Assembly (NCBI GenBank): GCA_035637315.1 | Contig: DASPXK010000077.1 | Span: 1-7,008 of the forward strand | Source: DASPXK01 sp035637315 | GTDB lineage: Bacteria; Chloroflexota; UBA6077; JACCZL01 | DNA length: 7,008 nucleotides | Direction: 5' to 3' | Part shown: piece by piece, positions 5,910-7,008 of the stretch | Layout of the letters: the number at the start of each line of letters is the position of its first letter | Numbering within the stretch: the stretch's first letter is position 1 | Program-made: the position numbers and the translations under genes | The notes under the pieces: model-generated | Told to the model about the DNA's origin: nothing | What the model saw: only the letters and a program-made list of their open reading frames with translations | The model's database searches: none

Positions 5910-6839
5910 TTACCGCAGACCTTCGACCAGCGAGTTGACGTTGAAGCGCATCAGCGCCAGGTAGGTGTTCACCTGATCGTCCAGCGTGTCGCTGTAGATG
6001 CGCTGGATCTTCACCCCAGCGTCGTGTCCGGCTTGCTCTAGCACCTGGGCGTTGAACTGCGGCTCTACGAAGATGGCCGGGATGCGCTGCGCCTTGAGGT
6101 TGGTGATCAGCTCCGCTACCTCCTGAGCCGAGGGCTCGCGGCCTCGGCCCCGCACCAGCGCGCCGACGACCTCGAGCCCGTAGTGGCGCGCCATGTAGGG
6201 GAACGCGTCCTCGAATGTAACCAGCTTGCGATTGGCCGGCGGGATGGTGGCCACCTGCTGGAGCGCCCAGGCGTCGAAGGTGGCCAGCTCGCCGAGATAG
6301 CGCGAGGCGTTGGCCTGGTAGGTGGCGGCATTGCCGGGGTCTTCCGCGATCAGGACGTCGCGGATCTGCTCGACGTACTTCAGCCCGAGACTGGCGTCGA
6401 GCCACATATGGGGGTTGTAGAGGTACTCCTCCTGATCGCCCTGGTCGTACTCTTCGGCCCCCTTCGCGGTCTCGATCGCCGGCAGACCCTCGGTCAGGGT
6501 GACCGTGAGGAGGTTGGGGACCTGGAGACGGGCCACGTCACGCGCGATCTGCTCGTCGAGCCAGAGGCCGTTCCAGATCGCGATTTGCGCTTGCGACACG
6601 AGCTGAAGGTCTCGCGCCGTCGGCCGATAGATGTCGACGTCCGCGCCAGGCGGGACCAGGGCGACCGGCTCGACCAGGTCACCGCCGACATTCCTGATCA
6701 TGTCCACGAACGGCGCTGCGCTGGTCACGACGCGCACCTTGCCGCCCGCCTGGGCGCCGACCGGCCGGGGCGTGAACGGGAATGCCACGAGCAGGGCGAC
6801 GAGAACGAGCATCAGGGGCGCGAGGGTTCGAAGCCGCAT
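5910..6839 (-). CDS. ZnuA/TroA-family metal-binding protein of an ABC transporter, atypical ligands
   Basis: The 309-residue length is usual for cluster A-I solute-binding proteins, which capture Zn, Mn or Fe outside the cell. A signal peptide (1-29, core LAPLMLVLVALLVAF, likely cut VGA before QAGG) has no lipobox cysteine. The fold is recognised from VVTSAAPFVDMIRNVGG, VPPGAD...YRPTARDL, YNPHMWLDAS, VTFEDAFPYMARHYGLEVVG, IFVEPQFNAQVLEQ and RIYSDTL. By alignment to the family pattern, the four ligand positions are Asp69 (normally His), His144, Glu210 (His in zinc members, Glu in PsaA-type Mn members) and Asp284. An acidic loop at 129-138 stands just before NPHMW, where zinc members have a His-rich loop. 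I therefore lean to Mn or Fe rather than Zn. No ATPase or permease gene adjoins it. GGAGG lies 6 nt before the ATG. The small membrane gene follows after 27 bp. Confidence 0.9.
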   Translation of the reverse strand: MRLRTLAPLMLVLVALLVAFPFTPRPVGAQAGGKVRVVTSAAPFVDMIRNVGGDLVEPVALVPPGADVDIYRPTARDLQLVSQAQIAIWNGLWLDEQIARDVARLQVPNLLTVTLTEGLPAIETAKGAEEYDQGDQEEYLYNPHMWLDASLGLKYVEQIRDVLIAEDPGNAATYQANASRYLGELATFDAWALQQVATIPPANRKLVTFEDAFPYMARHYGLEVVGALVRGRGREPSAQEVAELITNLKAQRIPAIFVEPQFNAQVLEQAGHDAGVKIQRIYSDTLDDQVNTYLALMRFNVNSLVEGLR

Positions 6840-6882
6840 GACAAGCCTCCGAGTTTGGGTCTTTGGACGAGCTGTGGCGCAG

Positions 6883-6906
6883 GTTTCGGAATCGAGATTA
6901 TGACAC
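6883..6906. promoter_or_regulatory. Imperfect 24-bp palindrome overlapping the metal-binding protein promoter
   Basis: Two 11-bp arms around a central GA match at 8 of 11 positions. The core is TC-nn-AATC-GA-GATT-nn-GA (6886-6903). It covers the candidate -10 of the gene starting at 6839, where a repressor would block transcription. Metal-responsive regulators of the Fur and DtxR families use operators of about this size, but I do not recognise a specific consensus. Confidence 0.35.
6897..6905 (-). promoter_or_regulatory. Candidate extended -10 promoter of the metal-binding protein gene
   Basis: On the minus strand the sequence TGTCATAAT contains CATAAT (6897-6902, five of six matches to the -10 consensus) with the TGn extension directly before it. 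The -35 position at 17-bp spacing (6920-6925, GGTGTA) is poor, which is tolerated by extended -10 promoters. A start near 6890 would give a leader of about 50 nt. It lies just downstream of the preceding gene's stop at 6910-6912. Confidence 0.45.
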
Positions 6907-6909
6907 AGC

Positions 6910-7008
6910 CTAAGGCCGGTACACCGCGTACAGCCCGGCCCGGGTAATCGTGGCCGACACGTAATTGTTGGCCGGATCAGTCGCGCTTGGGATCGGAGCC
7001 CAGAAGTC
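6910..7008 (-). CDS. C-terminal end of an unidentified protein, probable extracellular beta-sandwich tail (partial)
   Basis: The minus strand is open from the window edge to TAG at 6910-6912 and encodes 32 residues. They include IPSATDPANNYVSATITRAG and end with LYAVYRP. The pattern, a DPA-x-N-x-V-x-A-T-I/V-T strand followed by G-x-YA and a short end, is familiar from the last beta strands of Ig-like or cohesin-type domains at the C-terminus of secreted proteins. This is a family impression, not an identification. The gene lies 70 bp upstream of the metal-binding protein gene on the same strand, so read-through is possible although a separate promoter appears between them. Too little is visible to name a function. 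Confidence 0.6.
   Translation of the reverse strand, partial: DFWAPIPSATDPANNYVSATITRAGLYAVYRP

Noticed and set aside
5668..6405. Minus-strand open frame of 245 codons across the metal-binding protein and small membrane protein genes
   Set aside because: Its composition is Arg/Gly/His-rich and it is out of phase with two genes that have their own signal peptide or membrane segment and ribosome binding sites.

Overview
This is a GC-rich window, and several genes start at GTG or TTG behind purine-rich ribosome binding sites. Its gene content (a long Tat-type family 5 solute-binding lipoprotein, a secreted Kelch protein, an HMA2-type heavy-metal-associated membrane protein with a DUF5132/DUF1490-like small neighbour) is reminiscent of Chloroflexota such as the Thermomicrobia. 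That placement is an inference from style and was not tested. No mobile element, CRISPR array, tRNA or rRNA was seen.

Left part (1-2766). A nearly complete peptide-type ABC transporter substrate-binding lipoprotein runs on the minus strand and leaves the window at base 1. Across a 144-bp intergenic region, which holds a dyad and a weak candidate promoter, a small cytoplasmic protein with a PsbP/Mog1-like look diverges on the plus strand.

Middle (2767-4040). A 236-bp non-coding stretch leads to a secreted six-repeat Kelch protein on the plus strand. Its real start is a TTG at 3003 behind a perfect AAGGAG, well inside a longer open frame. It converges on the minus-strand block.

Right part (4095-7008, all minus strand). 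Read in the direction of transcription, there is the C-terminal tail of an unidentified protein (32 residues visible), a ZnuA/TroA-family metal-binding protein, a 64-residue membrane protein with an acidic tail, an HMA2-domain protein with two C-terminal membrane segments, and a PAP2 phosphatase. Spacings are 70, 27, 142 and 23 bp, so parts of this may be co-transcribed. The theme appears to be metal handling at the cell envelope. The metal-binding protein has no ABC ATPase or permease beside it, and its four predicted ligand positions read Asp-His-Glu-Asp, an unusual oxygen-rich set. An acidic loop stands where zinc-type members carry a His-rich loop. An imperfect 24-bp palindrome lies on its likely -10 element. 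This block is the best candidate for something not yet described.
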